A DNA stretch of 64,000 bases from Deltaproteobacteria bacterium (GTDB lineage: Bacteria; Myxococcota; JADLHZ01): NCBI GenBank assembly GCA_020848545.1, contig JADLHZ010000012.1, positions 248,001 through 312,000 on the forward strand, written 5' to 3'. Below the pieces are notes generated by a model, which was not told the DNA's origin, did no database searches, and saw only the letters and a program-made list of their open reading frames with translations. Both the position numbers and the translations under genes were made by a program. Of the stretch, positions 15,910 to 26,429 are shown piece after piece. Each line of letters opens with the position of its first letter. The first letter of the stretch is position 1.

Positions 15910-17376
15910 TTAGTACAGCTTCTTCCTCTTAGCGCTCGAGAGAATTCCCATCATCTCTCGATACTTGGCGACGGTGCGACGGGCGATGTCGATGTTGTGC
16001 TTGTCGCGGATGGCAGAGACCAACTTCTGATCCGAAAGGGGTCGCTTGCCGTCCTCTTTTTCGACGAGCTGCTTGATCATGTTCTTCACGGCCTCGGACG
16101 CGACGTCGTCGGAGCCGTCCGAGCTCGAGATCGACGAGTTGAAGAAGTACTTCAGCTCGAAGATGCCTTGCGGCGTGTGCACGTACTTGTTCGACGTCAC
16201 GCGGCTCACGGTCGACTCGTGCATGCCGATGTCGTCGGCCACCTGACGCAAGATCAGCGGTTTCAGATGCTCGACGCCGTGCTCGAAGAAAGGCCGTTGA
16301 AATTTCAGAATGCTTTCCATGACGCGGTAGATCGTCCGCTGCCGTTGATGAATCGATCGTATCAGCCAAACGGCGCTTCGCAATTTGTCCTGGATGTAAC
16401 CCTTGGTCTCACCCCGCGCGCCGGCCATGACGTCTTTGTAGTACTGGGAGATCTTGAGCTTCGGCATGCCGTCTTCGTTCAGGACGATCTGAAACTCTTC
16501 GCCCATCCGGTACACGTAGATGTCGGGCGTGATGTACTGCGCGTCTTGATCCGAGTGGTGGCGGCCCGGCTTCGGATCCATCTGCTCGATGATCTTCACG
16601 GCGGCGATGATCGCTTCGAGGGGGTCCTTCGTCTCGCGGGCGATCTGCTGCAGGTTTCGCTTCTCGACGCAGTGCAGGTACTGCTGAATGATCTGCAAGA
16701 CGAGCCCTTCGGTGTGCCCGAGGTGCAGCGCCTGCAGGGTCAAGCACTCGCTCAGAGACCGCGCGCAGACGCCGATGGGGTCGAAGGTCTGCAGCGCACG
16801 CAGCACTTGCTCGACGTAGTCGAGGCTCTGCTGCGCTTCGTCGGCGACGCGTTGGCAGATGTCCTCCGGCAAGTAGCCGTCTTCGTCGACCTCGCCCAAG
16901 ATGCGCTCGCCGACCTTCTTCTCTTCGTCCGAGAGCTCGCTCATGCCGAGCAGCCACATCAGGTGATCGTGCAGGTTCTCTTTGTGCGTGAGCGTCGCTT
17001 CGTACGACGGCAGATCGTCCGGATCGATCGACGACGCCGACGGCGGCAGCGCGAAGCGGTTCGACTCGAAGTAGCTCTCCCAGTCGAAGTCCTCGACCGC
17101 CTTCTTCTCGTCACCGGTCTTCGTCTCGGGATCCTGCGCCGGCGCTGACGCTTCCATCGGCACTTCGACGAGGCCTTCGGCGAGCGCCTCCCCCTGCGCC
17201 TTCTCGTCGCCAGCCTCGACCGCCTCTTCGAGCACGGGGTTCTCTTCGAGCTCGGCTTGGATGGCGGTGACGAGCTCGAGGCGCGAGAGCTGCAACAGCT
17301 TGATCGCCTGCTGCAGCTGCGGCGTCATCACCAGCGACTGCATCATCCGCTGACTTTGTTTGAGTTCGAGTGCCAT
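15910..17376 (-). CDS. rpoN: RNA polymerase sigma-54 factor
   Basis: The protein has 488 residues. Region I is Gln/Leu-rich (LKQSQRMMQSLVMTPQLQQA), an acidic region II follows (about residues 50-110), and the C-terminus has the DNA-binding helix-turn-helix (MHESTVSRVTSNKYVHTPQG) and the RpoN box ARRTVAKYREMM for -24 recognition. It lies between lptB and hpf on one transcript. It directs transcription with bEBP activators; no such activator is encoded in this window. Confidence 0.95.
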   Translation of the reverse strand: MALELKQSQRMMQSLVMTPQLQQAIKLLQLSRLELVTAIQAELEENPVLEEAVEAGDEKAQGEALAEGLVEVPMEASAPAQDPETKTGDEKKAVEDFDWESYFESNRFALPPSASSIDPDDLPSYEATLTHKENLHDHLMWLLGMSELSDEEKKVGERILGEVDEDGYLPEDICQRVADEAQQSLDYVEQVLRALQTFDPIGVCARSLSECLTLQALHLGHTEGLVLQIIQQYLHCVEKRNLQQIARETKDPLEAIIAAVKIIEQMDPKPGRHHSDQDAQYITPDIYVYRMGEEFQIVLNEDGMPKLKISQYYKDVMAGARGETKGYIQDKLRSAVWLIRSIHQRQRTIYRVMESILKFQRPFFEHGVEHLKPLILRQVADDIGMHESTVSRVTSNKYVHTPQGIFELKYFFNSSISSSDGSDDVASEAVKNMIKQLVEKEDGKRPLSDQKLVSAIRDKHNIDIARRTVAKYREMMGILSSAKRKKLY

Positions 17377-17422
17377 GGTGTTCAGCTCGCTTCGGTAACG
17401 TTCCCCTGGTTCTTGATGCGAT

Positions 17423-18144
<722 letters not shown>

Positions 18145-18148
<4 letters not shown>

Positions 18149-18642
18149 TTCTTCGGTGCGCCCGCTTTGTCGCTAGGCACCGGCAGCGGAGCGTTTTGTT
18201 GGATCTTGCCGCGCACGCGCTTCACGCTCAGGCGGTCGTTCTTCAAGTCGTAGACGATGACGTCGCCTTTGAACTCGTTGCCGCCCTGGCGAACGATCGG
18301 GTTGCCGCTCAAGATCAGCGTCTGGCTGTCGGCCTCGAACTCGGCCTTTTCGCTCGTGCTTCGGCCTTCGCCGCGCTGCATGACCACGTTCTCGAGGCAG
18401 ACCATCTTGCGCAGGTTGTTCTTTTCGTCGGTGAAGGCCTCGAAGAGATCGCAGGTGATCTTGATGTCGTCGCGCTTGACGACGACGTGACCGCGGCACT
18501 GCGTGCGGTTCTCTTTGTTGAACAGCTTGATCTCGTCGCAGGCGAAGTCCCAAGGGTTCTTCGAAGCGCCGAGGTTCGCGCGCAACGGGTCGGTGGCGGG
18601 CGGGGTGGCGGAGAGGCTCAGGGCAAGAAGAAGCGCCGTCAT
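18145..18642 (-). CDS. lptA: LptA/OstA-like periplasmic LPS transport protein
   Basis: The protein has 165 residues. A short signal ([16 protein letters not shown]) leads to an OstA-type beta-jellyroll: [60 protein letters not shown]. LptA forms the periplasmic bridge for LPS. The position directly before lptB supports it. A separate lptC gene was not seen in the window. It is the first gene of the sigma-54 transcript. Confidence 0.87.
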
Positions 18643-18687
18643 GATTAATCCTCAGTGTAACGCCACGATCCTGGATCGGCAACGTCA

Positions 18688-18706
18688 TTGGCACGAATGT
18701 TGCCAA
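18688..18706. promoter_or_regulatory. Perfect inverted repeat TTGGCA-N7-TGCCAA; sigma-54-like -24/-12 spacing
   Basis: The 19-bp palindrome lies 46 bp before lptA. Both strands read GG-N10-GC with TGGCA at -24, the sigma-54 promoter pattern. The plus strand (TGGCAC-N5-TTGC) is the closer match but points away from lptA; the minus strand (TGGCAA-N5-GTGCC) points at lptA-lptB-rpoN. It could therefore be a sigma-54 promoter controlling rpoN, or an operator for an unrelated regulator. A second, weaker repeat TATTG-N6-CAATA is at about 18721-18736. Confidence 0.45.
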
Positions 18707-18762
18707 ATCTTCCGACCAGCTATTGACACAGCAATAACAGCGCCAACACCGGCAAATTTCAC

Positions 18763-18782
18763 CGCGAAAAGGGACCGGGGAG
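18763..18782 (+). repeat. Intergenic REP-like element (copy 1)
   Basis: The 20-mer cgcgaaaagggaccggggag recurs exactly, in reverse complement, at 26514-26533, with near copies at 26541-26559 and 26430-26454. It sits just outside the 3' end of the acyltransferase gene. Exact repetition in non-coding DNA suggests a short interspersed (REP-like) element. Confidence 0.7.
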
Positions 18783-18786
18783 GATT

Positions 18787-19722
18787 TCAGGGCTGGCGCT
18801 TCCAGCGATCGTGGAGCCAGACCCATTGCTCCGGATGGCGGCGAATCAGCGCCTCGGTGCGACGCGTGAGCTCGGCGGTCAGCGCCGTCGCTTGGGTGAG
18901 GCCGGTGAAGTACTCGGACCCGGCAGGCGCCTCTGGCATCGGCACGCGTTCGAAGAACACGCGGTACCGGCCGCCTTCACGCACGGCCGCGCCGAAGACC
19001 ACCGGCGCCTGACGCAAGACCGCGATCCACGCCGGCACAATCGGCGTCGACGCAGGCCGCCCGAAGAACGGGACAAACACGCTCGCGACACGCGTGTCTT
19101 GGTCGATCAACATGCCGAGAAAACCGCCCTCGTCGAAGCGCGCCTGCAGCGTCGCCAAGATATCGACGTCGCCGCGATAGTGCACGACGAGCCCGCCACG
19201 AGTGCGGAACGCGTGAATCAGCTGCGTCAGCCGCGGATCGTAGGTCTTCTTCGCGACCGTCGCGCACGGGTAGCCTCGCGCCGCCGCCACCTGCGCGTAG
19301 AGCTCCCAGTTGCCGAGGTGCGGCGTGATGCAGAGGATTCCCTTGCCCTCGGCGCGCGCGTCATCGAGCGCACGACGCGTCGCCTCATCGAACACGACGT
19401 GCCGCGAGGACGGCGTCAGGTAGCGATCGATCTTCGCAAACTCGGCGCCCGTGCGGCCCAAGTGCACGAACATGCGCAACACGGTCCACGCCGGATGCTT
19501 CAGCTCCGGCATGGCGGCGCGGATCTGGCGAAGCGCCCGTCTTCTGTCGCGCACACTGAAGACAAAACCGACCGCGCCGCCGAAGGCACCGAGCGAGGCG
19601 AGCACGAAGAACGGCATCGCCCGCGCCAACGCCATGGCGAAGCGGGCGGCGTGGAAGATCAGCGTGTTCTTTCTTCGCTGCCAAGGCGTCCACCAGCTCG
19701 GCAGCTCGATACCTTGGGTCAC
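18787..19722 (-). CDS. LpxL/HtrB-family lipid A (Kdo-dependent) acyltransferase
   Basis: The protein has 311 residues. The acyltransferase motif is ITPHLGNWELYAQ, an H-x4-E catalytic pair, followed by the FYRGDVDIL-like region (VVHYRGDVDILATL), the GGFLGMLIDQDTR block and the C-terminal HPEQWVWLHDRWKRQP typical of LpxL. One N-terminal membrane segment is present. The start is a GTG at 19722 overlapping the kdsC stop (GTGA). With kdsA, kdsB and kdsC beside it, it likely adds a secondary acyl chain to Kdo-lipid A. Confidence 0.9.
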   Translation of the reverse strand: MTQGIELPSWWTPWQRRKNTLIFHAARFAMALARAMPFFVLASLGAFGGAVGFVFSVRDRRRALRQIRAAMPELKHPAWTVLRMFVHLGRTGAEFAKIDRYLTPSSRHVVFDEATRRALDDARAEGKGILCITPHLGNWELYAQVAAARGYPCATVAKKTYDPRLTQLIHAFRTRGGLVVHYRGDVDILATLQARFDEGGFLGMLIDQDTRVASVFVPFFGRPASTPIVPAWIAVLRQAPVVFGAAVREGGRYRVFFERVPMPEAPAGSEYFTGLTQATALTAELTRRTEALIRRHPEQWVWLHDRWKRQP

Positions 19723-20252
19723 GCGCCGTCGCTCTCGAAGTCCGCGAGGATCTGCGTCCACTTGCCCTGCGCCTGCAAGATCGCTTCGCACACTTCACGC
19801 ACGGCGCCTTTGCCGCCGGCGTGCTTCGTCACCCAGGCGGCGCGTTCAACGAGCTCGGGCGCCGCGTCGGCGACCGCCACCCCCACGCCCGCGATCCGCA
19901 CGGCGCCAATGTCGTTGATGTCGTCGCCCACGTAGCAGACGTCGGCGAGATCATAGCCATTCTCCGAGCACAGCGCGCGCAGGGCGCTCCCCTTCTTCCA
20001 CGCCATCTCGACGATGTGATCGAAGCGCAGCTCGGTCACCCGCTTCACCACCGACGTCGACTTACGGCCGGTGATGAGCGCCACTTTCAGCCCGCCGACC
20101 TTGCGCAGGAGCACGATGCCGTGACCGTCGCGCGCGTTGAAGACGTGCTGGTCGTCGCCGTGCTGATCATAAATGAGCTCGGCGCCGGTCATCACGCCGT
20201 CGCAGTCGAGCACGAGCACACGCACACGCTTCAACTTCTCGTCGAGCGTCAC
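19719..20252 (-). CDS. kdsC: 3-deoxy-D-manno-octulosonate 8-phosphate phosphatase
   Basis: The protein has 177 residues and is a HAD-family C0 phosphatase. The nucleophile motif is LVLDCDGVMTGAEL (Asp-x-Asp), followed by FNARDGHGIVLL, LITGRKSTSVVKR and YVGDDINDIGAVRIAGVGVA. These match KdsC, which releases Kdo from Kdo-8-phosphate. It starts with GTG overlapping the kdsA stop and overlaps the acyltransferase start on the other end, so the three are coupled. Confidence 0.93.
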   Translation of the reverse strand: MTLDEKLKRVRVLVLDCDGVMTGAELIYDQHGDDQHVFNARDGHGIVLLRKVGGLKVALITGRKSTSVVKRVTELRFDHIVEMAWKKGSALRALCSENGYDLADVCYVGDDINDIGAVRIAGVGVAVADAAPELVERAAWVTKHAGGKGAVREVCEAILQAQGKWTQILADFESDGA

Positions 20253-21076
20253 CGCGGATCCTCCGGGAAACGCCGTCTCGATGCGTGGATTTCTTTACAT
20301 TGCACCAGCAGGCGCTCCAAGAGCTCGAAGGTCAGCGAGTTCGGGCCGTCGCTCTTGGCGTGCTCCGGATCCTCGTGCACCTCGGCGAACACCGCATCGA
20401 CGCCGACCGCGACCGCGCCGCGCGCCAACGGTCCCGCGAGCAAGCGATCGCCGCCGGTGGATCCCCCGGCGGAGCCCGGCTTCTGCACCGAGTGCGTCGC
20501 GTCGAACACCACTGGCACGCCGAGCGTTCCCAAGGTGATCAACGCGCGCATGTCGACGACGAGGTCGCGGTAGCCGAACGAGGCGCCGCGCTCCGTCACC
20601 ATCTGGTGCGTGCCGCCGACCTCGCGAGCCTTGTCGATGGCGAAGCGCATGTCTTCCGGCGCGAGAAACTGGCCCTTCTTGATGTTCAGCGGCTTTCCCG
20701 TCTTCGCCGCCTCGGCGATCAAATCGGTTTGCCGGCAAAGAAACGCGGGGATCTGCAGCACGTCCGCCACCTCGGCCGTCGGCGCGCACTGCTCGATCGA
20801 GTGCACGTCCGTCAGCACCGGCAGGCCGGTCGCCGCCTTCACCTTGGCGAGCGCAACGAGGCCCGCCGCCATCCCTGGCCCGCGATAGCCGTTGACGCTC
20901 GTTCGGTTCGCCTTGTCGAAGGACGCCTTGAATATGACCGGCACGCTCAGCCGCTCGCACAACGCTTTGACGCGCTCGGCGTGGCGCACGACGAACTCTT
21001 CGCCTTCGACGACGCACGGCCCGGCGATGAGCACGAGCTCCTTGCGCGCAAACAACGTTGTCAGCGTGGCGTGCAA
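20249..21076 (-). CDS. kdsA: 3-deoxy-8-phosphooctulonate synthase
   Basis: The protein has 275 residues. It condenses PEP with arabinose-5-phosphate to make Kdo-8-phosphate. Family motifs are VLIAGPCVVEGEEF, FKASFDKANRTSVNGYRGPG, LTDVHSIEQC, KKGQFLAPEDM and VFDATHSVQKPGS. Asn in KANRTS and the metal-ligand pattern were not analysed further. It appears to begin at a TTG (21076), 6 bp after the pyrG stop with an AGGA element; the conserved N-terminus leaves little room for other starts. Confidence 0.95.
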   Translation of the reverse strand: MHATLTTLFARKELVLIAGPCVVEGEEFVVRHAERVKALCERLSVPVIFKASFDKANRTSVNGYRGPGMAAGLVALAKVKAATGLPVLTDVHSIEQCAPTAEVADVLQIPAFLCRQTDLIAEAAKTGKPLNIKKGQFLAPEDMRFAIDKAREVGGTHQMVTERGASFGYRDLVVDMRALITLGTLGVPVVFDATHSVQKPGSAGGSTGGDRLLAGPLARGAVAVGVDAVFAEVHEDPEHAKSDGPNSLTFELLERLLVQCKEIHASRRRFPEDPR

Positions 21077-21082
21077 GCGATC

Positions 21083-22774
21083 CTAATTGACGACGGCCGG
21101 CGCGCCGAGCAGCCCGGAGTCGACCTCCGAGCGCGTGGTGCTCGCTCCGCGCCGCGGCTCGACTTGCTTCTGCTTCAGCGCGGCGTTGACGAAGCTCGAG
21201 AACAACGGGTGCGGCGAGAACGGCTTCGACTTGAACTCCGGGTGGAACTGGCACGCGACGAAGTACGGATGATCCTTCAGCTCGATCATCTCGACGAGGC
21301 CGTTGTCGGGTGACACGCCGCTCAAGGTGAGGCCGTTGCCTTCGAGCTTCTCCCGGTACGCGTTGTTCACCTCGTAGCGATGGCGGTGGCGCTCGCTGAT
21401 CTCGGCGCGGCCGTAGATCTCTCGCGCGCGGGTGCCGGCGCCGAGCTTACAGATGTAGCTGCCGAGGCGCATGGTGCCGCCCTTGTCGACCACCGCGTGC
21501 TGGTCGTTCATCATGGCGACCACGGGGTGCGCGGTGTTCTTGTCGAGCTCGGTCGAGTTGGCGCCGTCGAGCTTGCACACGTTGCGCGCGAACTCGATCG
21601 TCGCGATCTGCAGGCCGAGGCAGATGCCGAAGTACGGGATCTTCTGCTCGCGCGCGAACTGCACGGCGAGGATCTTGCCCTCGGTGCCGCGCTCGCCGAA
21701 GCCGCCGGGCACCAAGATACCGTCGAGGCCGCCCAAGATGTTCGCGGCGCCGTTCTTCTCGATGTCCGCCGCGTCGATCCACTCGACGACGACGCGCGCG
21801 TCGTTCGCCACGCCGCCGTGGACGATCGCCTCGGTCAGCGACTTGTACGACTCTTTGAGACCGACGTACTTGCCGACGATGCCGATCTTCACTTCGTGCG
21901 TCGGGTTCTTCACCTTGTCGACGAAGCGCGTCCAGTTGTCGAGCTCGGCCTTACGCGACCAGATGTTCAAGATCTCGCAGATCTTCGTGTCGAGGCCCTC
22001 TTCGTGCAGGCGCATCGGCACTTCGTAGACGACCTCGGCGTCTGCGGCGCTCAACACGCGCTCGGGCGCCACATTCGTGAACAGCGCGATCTTGTCCTTC
22101 ACGCTGCGCTCGAGCGGCACCTCGCAGCGGCACAAGAGCACGTCCGGCATGATGCCGATCTCGCGCAGTTTTTGGACCGAGTGCTGCGTCGGCTTCGTCT
22201 TCAACTCGCCCGCGGCCTTGATATACGGCACCAGCGTCAGGTGCACGTACAGCGTGTTCGTTTGACCTTCGTCGAAGCGCATCTGGCGGATGGCCTCCAA
22301 GAACGGCAACGACTCGATGTCACCGACAGTGCCGCCGATCTCGCAGATCGCGATGTCGGCACCTTCAGCGGCGGCGCGAATGTTCGCTTTGATCTCGTCG
22401 GTGATGTGCGGGATCACCTGCACCGTCTGGCCGAGGTACTCGCCGCGGCGTTCTTTCTGAATCACCGCGTTGTAGATCTTGCCCGTCGTCAGGCTGTTCT
22501 TTCGCCCGTACGGCCCCTGCGTGTAGCGCTCGTAGTGGCCGAGATCCAAGTCGGTCTCGGCGCCGTCGTCGGTCACGTACACTTCGCCGTGCTGAAACGG
22601 GCTCATCGTGCCGGGATCCACGTTGATGTACGGATCCAACTTCAGCATCGTCACTTTGAGGCCGCGCGCCTCCATCAAAGCGCCGATCGATCCCGCCGCG
22701 AGCCCCTTGCCTAGGCTCGAGACGACGCCACCGGTGACGAAGATGTACTTGGTCCGATGCGGGCGCTGGCTCAT
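21083..22774 (-). CDS. pyrG: CTP synthase
   Basis: The protein has 563 residues. The synthetase half opens [20 protein letters not shown] with [19 protein letters not shown]; the glutaminase half has [14 protein letters not shown] and the catalytic Cys in [11 protein letters not shown], then [12 protein letters not shown]. It makes CTP from UTP and ATP. CTP is the donor used by KdsB to activate Kdo, which explains the frequent pairing of the two genes. The ATG at 22774 overlaps the kdsB stop by 4 bp. Confidence 0.97.
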   Translation of the reverse strand: MSQRPHRTKYIFVTGGVVSSLGKGLAAGSIGALMEARGLKVTMLKLDPYINVDPGTMSPFQHGEVYVTDDGAETDLDLGHYERYTQGPYGRKNSLTTGKIYNAVIQKERRGEYLGQTVQVIPHITDEIKANIRAAAEGADIAICEIGGTVGDIESLPFLEAIRQMRFDEGQTNTLYVHLTLVPYIKAAGELKTKPTQHSVQKLREIGIMPDVLLCRCEVPLERSVKDKIALFTNVAPERVLSAADAEVVYEVPMRLHEEGLDTKICEILNIWSRKAELDNWTRFVDKVKNPTHEVKIGIVGKYVGLKESYKSLTEAIVHGGVANDARVVVEWIDAADIEKNGAANILGGLDGILVPGGFGERGTEGKILAVQFAREQKIPYFGICLGLQIATIEFARNVCKLDGANSTELDKNTAHPVVAMMNDQHAVVDKGGTMRLGSYICKLGAGTRAREIYGRAEISERHRHRYEVNNAYREKLEGNGLTLSGVSPDNGLVEMIELKDHPYFVACQFHPEFKSKPFSPHPLFSSFVNAALKQKQVEPRRGASTTRSEVDSGLLGAPAVVN

Positions 22775-23553
22775 AGTGTGATCCCTCCGAGATCGTGCGT
22801 GAACGAAGCAAACGAACGCGCGTCTTTCAACCACGGCCCGTCCTGCTCTTGGGCGCGTGCGAGGTCTTCGGGGGTGTCGATGCCGAGGCTCCGGCCGTGG
22901 GCAGAGATCACCTTGATCTTGGCGCCCATCTGCAGCGCGCGCAGTTGCTCGAGGCCCTCCTTTTGCTCGAGCGGCGTGCGGGCATGCGAGGCGAACGCCA
23001 AGAGGAATTCACGTTTGAACGCGTAGACGCCGATGTGCTTGTAGGCGCCTTCGAAGTGGCCGTGGCGGTGATAGGGAATCGCGGCGCGCGAGAAGTACAG
23101 CGCGTAGCCACGCTCGTCGGTGACGACCTTCACGACGTTCGGATCGATGAAGTCGCGCTCTTCGACGATCGACTGCCTGAGCGTCGCCATCTCCGCGTAG
23201 GGATCGCTCGCGACGGCGTCGGCGACGTTGTCGAGATCGACCGGATCGATGAACGGCTCGTCGCCCTGCAAGTTGACGATGATGTGCGCGCGCACGTCCT
23301 GCGCGGCCTCGGCGATGCGATCGGTGCCGCTCTCGTGCTCGGGGCTCGTCATCACCGCTTTGCCGCCGACTTTCTCGACGGCGTCAGCGATGCGCACGTC
23401 GTCGGTCGCCACGATCACTTCCGAAAAACGCGTCGCCTTCAGCGCTTGCTGAACGACGCGCGCGATCAGCGGTTGGCCTTGAATTTTCGCGAGCGGTTTT
23501 CCTGGGAGGCGGGTCGAGCCGTAACGGGCGGGGATGATCAGAACCGCTTCCAT
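22771..23553 (-). CDS. kdsB: 3-deoxy-manno-octulosonate cytidylyltransferase
   Basis: The protein has 260 residues. It activates Kdo to CMP-Kdo. Motifs are [43 protein letters not shown] and [15 protein letters not shown]. It is the first gene of the overlapping chain kdsB-pyrG-kdsA-kdsC-lpxL (4-bp or few-bp junctions), which therefore reads as one operon. The ATG at 23553 begins [12 protein letters not shown] directly. Confidence 0.96.
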   Translation of the reverse strand: MEAVLIIPARYGSTRLPGKPLAKIQGQPLIARVVQQALKATRFSEVIVATDDVRIADAVEKVGGKAVMTSPEHESGTDRIAEAAQDVRAHIIVNLQGDEPFIDPVDLDNVADAVASDPYAEMATLRQSIVEERDFIDPNVVKVVTDERGYALYFSRAAIPYHRHGHFEGAYKHIGVYAFKREFLLAFASHARTPLEQKEGLEQLRALQMGAKIKVISAHGRSLGIDTPEDLARAQEQDGPWLKDARSFASFTHDLGGITL

Positions 23554-23611
23554 CTATGCGCCCATAAATGGCCGACGCGGCAGAGGTCAACAGCGCCGGA
23601 GCCGCACCGCC

Positions 23612-26395
23612 TCAACGCAAATTCGTCGCCTCGGCCTTGACGTCGATCTTCGCGGGCAGCTTCGCCTCGCTGTAGCCGAGAAAGCTCGCGACGAACTTGC
23701 GTGCGCCCGGCTCGTCGAAGCCGCCGATCTTCACGAGCGTGAGGATGATCTCGTCGGTCGAGAGCGCGGCGGCGATCGTCAATTTACTGAGGGCGCTCGC
23801 CGGCGCGCCGGTCCAGCCGAGCGACATGCCGCTGAGCGTGATCGCGCCAATGACTTTGCTGGAAGCGCCGTTGACGAGCGGAAGCGTGACGTCGACCGGC
23901 GCCGTCGTGTCGCCAGCGCGGGTCAGGCGTACGAGCGAACGCGCTTCGGGCTCGCCGTCATTGTTCGTGTCCGGCGCGAACGCGACAAACTCACCGTCGC
24001 CGTCGGTGCCGAAGCCGACGACGAGGCCGGGCAGCACCGCCGAGAGGATGGCTGCGGCAGGCGGCTCAGGCACGCGCAGATCGCCAACCGGCACACGCCA
24101 CGCCTTGTCGACGACGGCGACGCTGTCTTTGTCATCGAGGTTGAGATCGCCCGCGGCCTGCACGCGCAGCGCATAGATCCCATCGCCGGCGTACGAGTGG
24201 GTCGCCGGTGCTGTCGTCGCGCTCGTGCCGTCGCCAAAGTCAATGCTCAGCGAGCTCGCGCCGAGATCGGCGATCGACACCGAGAGCGCTTCGCCGGCTT
24301 CGAGCATGCGCGCCGAGAGCTGCACCTTGTCGCTCGTCGAGAATAAGGCGTCGACGAGGCCGTTGTGGCGCGTCCAGAAGAACAGCCGGTGCGTGCGACT
24401 GAGGTAGCGATAGGGATAGATGGTGCGGTTCTTCAGCGCGCCGGGCGTTCCGGGCTCGTCCCCCGGGATCGACCACTCGAGCGGATAGCGATACCCGGCT
24501 TCGCGCCGTGCGACGACCTCACGCGCCTGATCGGTGATCGCGAGGGCTTCGTCGTAGAACGCGCGCGCCTCCGCGATGAGCGCCGGGTTCTTCTGCAATT
24601 TGGCGTCGACGAGCGCGGTCGTCGCGTCCATCAACGCCCGCATGTGCGCGCCGCGCAATCCGGTGATCGCGATACCGTCGCGGATCTCGGCGCCGATGCG
24701 ATCGCCGTCTTTGAGCGCCTTCGTCACCGCCGCCGCGCGCTCGGCGAACTTCGTCTCCCAGCGCAGCAAGTGTTCGCGATCGGTCGCGCGATACGCGTCG
24801 ACTTGCGCTTGCGACCAGCCGAGCACGTTGCGAAAGCCCGGCGGCAGTGGATGAAACACGATGCCGGCGGCGAAGGCGATCTCCGTCTCTTCGTCGGTGC
24901 CGACGAGCCACTTCACGAACTCGGCATTCCAGATGAGCTCGTCGACTTCGTGATCGATGGTCTCCTGCAGCGCTCTTTGTACGATCTTCGGCGCGCTCGT
25001 GTGCGCAGCGATGTCTTCGACGCAGTCCTCGTACTTGAACGCGAGATCGAAGGTCATGCGCGCGACGCACCAGTCTTGCTGCCAGTAGCCCCACTCTTGG
25101 CCGGTGCCGAAGGTGTGGTGGCCGACGATGCCGCGTTTGTCGTCGGTCGTGAGCAAGTGCTTCATGTGCTGGATGTCGTACGAGCGCGCCTCCATCGTCA
25201 CCGGCAAATAGAGCGGCACCGGCAAGTCGAAGGTGAGCCACCACGCGTTTTCGGGGAAATACTGGATGCGCCGCCGCGACGCCTCGCGCTCGATGAGATC
25301 GTAGAGGTGGTGGAAGTTCTCGTTGCCGTAGACCGGCGCCGGCCGAAAGAGATCGTAGAACATCAGCGTGTGGATGCGCATGCCGAGCTCTTTTGGCGCG
25401 AACACCGGCAGATCGTAGTAGCGCACGCCGTAGTAGCGCGTGGGCTTGCCGGCGGTGCCGTGCACGATCGTCGTCACCGGAATGTCCGGATAGTTCTGCG
25501 TGATGTAGTTCGTGATGAAGGTCATGCGCCGCACCGTGGCGCGATCGTCTTCTTCGGTGAACTCGCTCGGGTTGAACAGGAAGTCGAAGTCGCTCGGCTT
25601 GTCTTCCGGCGGCACGTTCAAGCGCGCGTCGATCGCCTCCTTCATGATCTGCTCTTCGCTGCGCGGATCGTCGGGGTTCAAGAGCGGCACGCCGCCTTGC
25701 TGCGTCTCGACGAGGTTGAAGCCGGTGCCGAAGCGAAAGCCGCGCTCCTTGGCGTAGGCGTAGCGCTCGCCGCTGATCGACGTCTCCGAGTGGCCGTTCT
25801 TCACGTTCCAATCGATCCACCGCTTCACGTACGGATCGCCGCCCTCGTCGCCCGCGAGCGGATCCAAGAGCTCGATGGGATGCGCCGTGTGCGTCGAGAT
25901 ACTGCGGCTGCGAAACGGAGGCGTGCGGCTGCCTTTGTCCGGCACCTGCCGCCACGCGACGCGCAGCGCTTGCGGCGGCAGCCACTCGTCTTCTGGGTGG
26001 TAGAAGCGGGCGCCCAGCATGTGCAGAATTTCATACACGACGTACTGCTCCGCGAGCGTGTCCGTGCCGTAAGTATAGATGCGCTGGCCGTTCTCGACGC
26101 CGCCACAGCTCGCGCGCCGCCACGCGTAGCCGTTGTGGCCGGGCGGCGTGTTGTCGTCGAGCGCTTTTTCCGATTGCAGAATGATCTGCACCTTGCCCGG
26201 CGTACACTTCTCGGGCGGCGGATCGCGGCTGATCGTGACCTCGCCCTTCTGCATGCGCGCGAGGTAGCCCTGCAGGTCTTCGGCGGCCATCCCGAGCGCG
26301 CTTTTGGCGTCCGGTGCCAGATACACGACGTGCTCGAGCGGCTTCGTTTGGTCACAGGCCGCGAGGAGGATCGCCGCCACGATCGTCCTTCCCAT
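23612..26395 (-). CDS. Large lipoprotein with GH67/DUF4838-like N-terminal region and PKD domain
   Basis: The protein has 927 residues. It starts MGRTIVAAILLAACDQ, a lipoprotein signal with Cys14. The first 150 residues resemble the GH20b/alpha-glucuronidase-type N-domain (VQIILQSEKALDD, YTYGTDTLAEQYVVYEIL, LGARFYHPEDEWLPP). A long middle region of about 450 residues carries many aromatic residues (YYGVRYYDLPVF, FPENAWWLTFDLP), which would fit a TIM-barrel glycosidase, but no active site was identified. Around 705-750 is a PKD fold (LSIDFGDGTSATTAPATHSY). The true function is unknown. It is separated from kdsB by 58 bp. Confidence 0.8.
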   Translation of the reverse strand: MGRTIVAAILLAACDQTKPLEHVVYLAPDAKSALGMAAEDLQGYLARMQKGEVTISRDPPPEKCTPGKVQIILQSEKALDDNTPPGHNGYAWRRASCGGVENGQRIYTYGTDTLAEQYVVYEILHMLGARFYHPEDEWLPPQALRVAWRQVPDKGSRTPPFRSRSISTHTAHPIELLDPLAGDEGGDPYVKRWIDWNVKNGHSETSISGERYAYAKERGFRFGTGFNLVETQQGGVPLLNPDDPRSEEQIMKEAIDARLNVPPEDKPSDFDFLFNPSEFTEEDDRATVRRMTFITNYITQNYPDIPVTTIVHGTAGKPTRYYGVRYYDLPVFAPKELGMRIHTLMFYDLFRPAPVYGNENFHHLYDLIEREASRRRIQYFPENAWWLTFDLPVPLYLPVTMEARSYDIQHMKHLLTTDDKRGIVGHHTFGTGQEWGYWQQDWCVARMTFDLAFKYEDCVEDIAAHTSAPKIVQRALQETIDHEVDELIWNAEFVKWLVGTDEETEIAFAAGIVFHPLPPGFRNVLGWSQAQVDAYRATDREHLLRWETKFAERAAAVTKALKDGDRIGAEIRDGIAITGLRGAHMRALMDATTALVDAKLQKNPALIAEARAFYDEALAITDQAREVVARREAGYRYPLEWSIPGDEPGTPGALKNRTIYPYRYLSRTHRLFFWTRHNGLVDALFSTSDKVQLSARMLEAGEALSVSIADLGASSLSIDFGDGTSATTAPATHSYAGDGIYALRVQAAGDLNLDDKDSVAVVDKAWRVPVGDLRVPEPPAAAILSAVLPGLVVGFGTDGDGEFVAFAPDTNNDGEPEARSLVRLTRAGDTTAPVDVTLPLVNGASSKVIGAITLSGMSLGWTGAPASALSKLTIAAALSTDEIILTLVKIGGFDEPGARKFVASFLGYSEAKLPAKIDVKAEATNLR

Positions 26396-26429
26396 GTTAG
26401 CGCGTCGCATGGGCCGCGCCGCTACCACG

